From an uncultured Candidatus Saccharibacteria bacterium (GTDB taxonomy: Bacteria; Patescibacteriota; Saccharimonadia; Saccharimonadales; Saccharimonadaceae), in assembly GCA_948851665.1 (NCBI GenBank), contig CAQOWG010000007.1, forward strand, positions 1 to 40,341: a stretch of DNA of 40,341 nucleotides, read 5' to 3'. The notes beneath the pieces are model-generated. The model was not told where the DNA came from, ran no database searches, and saw nothing but the letters and a program-made list of their open reading frames with translations. Position 1 is the stretch's first letter, and each line of letters starts with the position of its first letter. A program made the position numbers and the translations under genes. This document shows, piece by piece, positions 38,010 through 40,341 of this stretch.

Positions 38010-40262
38010 TCATGGGTTGGACATGTTGGCCTCCTCTTGATCTAATCTACGTACTCCGGTATTGGGAGCTTTCGGAATGGGGATCGGTTGGGGAGAGGTG
38101 GTATTAGTAGGTATATCTGGGCGACTGGTAGGAGTACTTGGCAAAGGAGTGGTCGGCGTGGCTGGTTCGGTGTCTGGATGAGGAGTTTCAGCCGTGTTGC
38201 CATCTGCGGTAATAGTATAGCTAGAACCTCGTCGGCCGGTCGTTGAATAAGGAATCAAAGTGAACTCGGAGTCGATCTTCACATCCTCTATAGCTAGCTC
38301 ACCACGGTTATTGGTTAAATCTATAAAGCCAAGAACCGCTTCGTCCATAGTCAATAAAACACGCTCGGCATCAGTGCTAAGACTGATATGGGCGGTGAGA
38401 TTTGCACTATTGTTAGTATGTGAAACTACGCCTATATTCGCATTGGTGATAATTTTCAAGTCAGCGTCGGTGATTTTCGCGGACGATAAAGGAGCTAGCG
38501 TTCCTTGAGCTTTTACATAGATGGAGGACACTGTACTGTGCCCAGCACGGTCAGTAGCACGGACAAATACTTCTCCTTCGAAACGGTTAAAAGTTTTCTC
38601 GACGATAGGTCCAGCATTTTGTAATTCATAGATGCCATTACCATCTAAATCCCAATCATAGACTAGATTAGGGCCAGCAAATACTTGCGAGCGGGAGGCG
38701 TCAAAGATGAAGTGTGAATTAGTCGGCCCCTCATAGCTAGTCTGTTCTAGATTGATAACTGGTTTTGGCAAGATGGCGGTTGTGGCCTTTTCGATTCCAC
38801 CACCAAGGCTTAACACCCTGCCGCCCGTCTGTTCGGCAACAGTGCGATAATCGTCCATATGTTCCGTCCAGACTGGCGCAAAGATCTTAACCCCGCCATG
38901 ATTTTTACTGCTTATAACTACATCAGCGGAAGTTTTGCCGTCACGATCCGGTTCGTGTAGCCCAGCATCGGTTAAAATTAGCAACGACTTTTCAGAATTT
39001 TCCGACCAATTCAAGGCATTAATGGCATAGTCCATAGCTGAGAGAGCAGACTCATTATCATCTTCACCATCAATCAACTTAACGCTGTTGATTGCGCTCT
39101 TAAAGTCCTCTAGCGTGCAAGTAAAATCACATAACTTTTTAGTTTCTGTACCTTCAATGAGGTCGCGATAAGTAAAAAATGACACTCTGCCACCAGTAGC
39201 AATAACCTTTGTCGCTAACTTTTCTGCTTCCCTGGTGAGACGCCAGTATAAATCTCCTCGCGCCATTGAGCCGGTAATGTCGGCAACTATAGCAACCTCG
39301 TGGACGTGCTGGTTGTCTTCAAAAGCATGATCTAGACGGTCTGCAAAAGTATTTTTGATAGCCCGAACAATGCGCCGTGCTGCATCGGAATAAAGCCGAT
39401 CCGACACATAACTAGTATGGTCTTGAATACTGGAACCAGAGCTACAGATAATGTCGTCTTGATTACACCAAGTGCCGAGTTTTCCAGAATATCCAAGTGG
39501 TTGATATGGTATAGCTGCGCCTAAAATCCCAGAGTAGGCATAGCAATCTGGAACATACTCACGATACTCGGAAAGGCCGAGCCCATAGCAGGCTTCTGGC
39601 ACATAGTAGTCGTCCAATTGCGGGCGCGAGCCTTCTGGTAGGTACAGTTTAGGGTCGCCAAAGGTTGCTGCATAGATAATCTGATTCGGATTCAAATCGG
39701 GTAGGCTACGAGTGAGTACCATGGCGCCTTGTGAATAACCGCCTAAGACAAATTTGGTCCGCGGGCAGACACTGGCTATTTGATCTATGTAGGTCTTGAG
39801 TTCTGCTATACCAGCCGAAACGCTTTCGCCAAAGGCATGAGCTTCCCCACCGCTAATGGCGGCTCCACCCAGATTAATAATTCCTTCCAGATCGTTAGAG
39901 ATGCGTACGGCGGGATACCGGAAGCCGTTTTGTGGATAGGTGCCAAGCTCGTAGAAATGATAAGTAATAGATGGTACTTTCAGTTCTCTATCTAGCTCGC
40001 TAATTAGCGAATCTTTCCAAGCACGATACGTGTCGCTGTCTAGATTTTCGCCAGAACCGTGCGCAAAGATAAATTCAATATCAGCGCAGGTGGTCCCCGA
40101 GTGAGCAAATACATGGGGAAAACGGCAGCACGATGTCAGTATGAGTGTAATTGCCAAGATACAATGACGGATTCTGAAACGATGTTGCGGCGGACGCCCA
40201 ATATTGTACGGTGGTCGCTTAAGCTTCGCAATGCGGTATTGCGTAGTATTGTATTTTGACAT
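38010..40262 (-). CDS. Secreted cutinase-like esterase fused to vWA and PKD domains
   Basis: 750 residues from ATG 40262 (MSKYNTTQYR), which follows GGAGG; the frame is open a little further up. Signal segment at about 32-54. Cutinase/serine-esterase domain at 57-300: the FAHGSGE oxyanion region, nucleophile Ser177 in GGYSQGAM, Asp270 and His282 (DDIIC ... DH), with paired Cys. A von Willebrand A domain at about 322-510 has an altered MIDAS, DITGSM (328-333). A PKD-like Ig domain at about 525-600 includes YDWDLDGNGIYELQNAG. The Pro/Thr-rich tail ends PKAPNTGVRRLDQEEANMSNP: an LPxTG-like APNTG without the hydrophobic anchor that should follow. Probable role: binding and cutting lipids or esters on partner cells. 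Confidence 0.85.
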   Translation of the reverse strand: MSKYNTTQYRIAKLKRPPYNIGRPPQHRFRIRHCILAITLILTSCCRFPHVFAHSGTTCADIEFIFAHGSGENLDSDTYRAWKDSLISELDRELKVPSITYHFYELGTYPQNGFRYPAVRISNDLEGIINLGGAAISGGEAHAFGESVSAGIAELKTYIDQIASVCPRTKFVLGGYSQGAMVLTRSLPDLNPNQIIYAATFGDPKLYLPEGSRPQLDDYYVPEACYGLGLSEYREYVPDCYAYSGILGAAIPYQPLGYSGKLGTWCNQDDIICSSGSSIQDHTSYVSDRLYSDAARRIVRAIKNTFADRLDHAFEDNQHVHEVAIVADITGSMARGDLYWRLTREAEKLATKVIATGGRVSFFTYRDLIEGTETKKLCDFTCTLEDFKSAINSVKLIDGEDDNESALSAMDYAINALNWSENSEKSLLILTDAGLHEPDRDGKTSADVVISSKNHGGVKIFAPVWTEHMDDYRTVAEQTGGRVLSLGGGIEKATTAILPKPVINLEQTSYEGPTNSHFIFDASRSQVFAGPNLVYDWDLDGNGIYELQNAGPIVEKTFNRFEGEVFVRATDRAGHSTVSSIYVKAQGTLAPLSSAKITDADLKIITNANIGVVSHTNNSANLTAHISLSTDAERVLLTMDEAVLGFIDLTNNRGELAIEDVKIDSEFTLIPYSTTGRRGSSYTITADGNTAETPHPDTEPATPTTPLPSTPTSRPDIPTNTTSPQPIPIPKAPNTGVRRLDQEEANMSNP

Positions 40263-40341
40263 GACTTGCCTCCATTTTTTTGAATTTGCCCCCACTCTAT
40301 ATCAAAAAACAAAATAATAACAAGCACTGGCGTAATAATAT

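Noticed and set aside
40059..40259. + strand frame inside the cutinase gene
   Set aside because: Shadow of the real gene on the other strand.

Overview
The window looks like chromosomal DNA of a small-genome Patescibacteria/CPR bacterium, most likely Candidatus Saccharibacteria (TM7). The signs are: the standard code with TGA as stop; a thin metabolism (nucleobase uptake and salvage plus a glyceraldehyde-3-phosphate dehydrogenase/pentose-phosphate block) beside a full set of information-processing genes; short ribosomal proteins with low-complexity tails; several leaderless genes; and envelope proteins built for contact with other cells (cutinase-vWA-PKD, Fibro-slime/FISUMP type, DsbA plus a CPTC membrane protein). 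The lineage is an inference from gene content; no rRNA is present.

Layout. 1-1.2 kb: a broken MazF/PemK toxin, then a gene-free stretch with an orphan variable-region cassette (C1) surrounded by six copies of a 21-bp dyad. 1.2-3.6 kb: khpA and rpsP with two unknown genes between them that have their own promoters and terminators. 3.7-9.4 kb: upp with a structured leader, the rpmF-nusB-nudix-rnc operon, a uracil/xanthine-type permease and one unknown gene. 9.4-16.5 kb: PRTase-domain protein, leuS, a secreted 3D-domain protein, a SpoU methyltransferase and ligA. 16.6-19.65 kb: an accessory island with a secreted FISUMP protein, a large imperfect inverted repeat, two more variable-region cassettes (C2, C3) and a MerR regulator with paired operators. 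19.65-24.6 kb: membrane protein/htpX/lemA, small membrane proteins and tRNA-Cys. 24.8-31.3 kb: hisS, a DsbA/CPTC membrane pair and the gap-rpiB-rpe-pfkB-LOG operon. 31.5-32.5 kb: rpsL-rpsG. 32.6-34.7 kb: an SF2 helicase with C-terminal HNH-associated-type repeats. 34.8-40.3 kb: tig, an FAD oxidoreductase, a tiny CxxxxxWH protein and the 750-residue cutinase/vWA/PKD surface protein.

The most striking signal is a set of three solitary 216-bp cassettes (C1 556-771 +, C2 18648-18863 +, C3 19369-19584 -). Each encodes the last 72 residues of a FISUMP/C-type-lectin-like domain, without a start codon or the rest of a gene. Among the three, 20 codons inside the domain differ, nearly always at positions 1 and 2 only, in codons ending in a fixed C or T (for example CTC/AAC/TAC, TAC/AGC/ATC, ATT/AAT/ACT). 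This is the mark that adenine-directed mutagenesis by a diversity-generating retroelement (DGR) leaves on AAC/AAT template codons. No reverse transcriptase or A-rich template repeat lies in the window, so the mutator must be elsewhere or lost. C3 is bounded by a 16-bp direct repeat that equals its own 3' end, and C1 and C2 are both preceded by the dyad ATGTTGT-N7-ACAACAT. Free-standing, already diversified variable regions could be an archive of binding-domain variants, retro-inserted copies, or decayed target genes.
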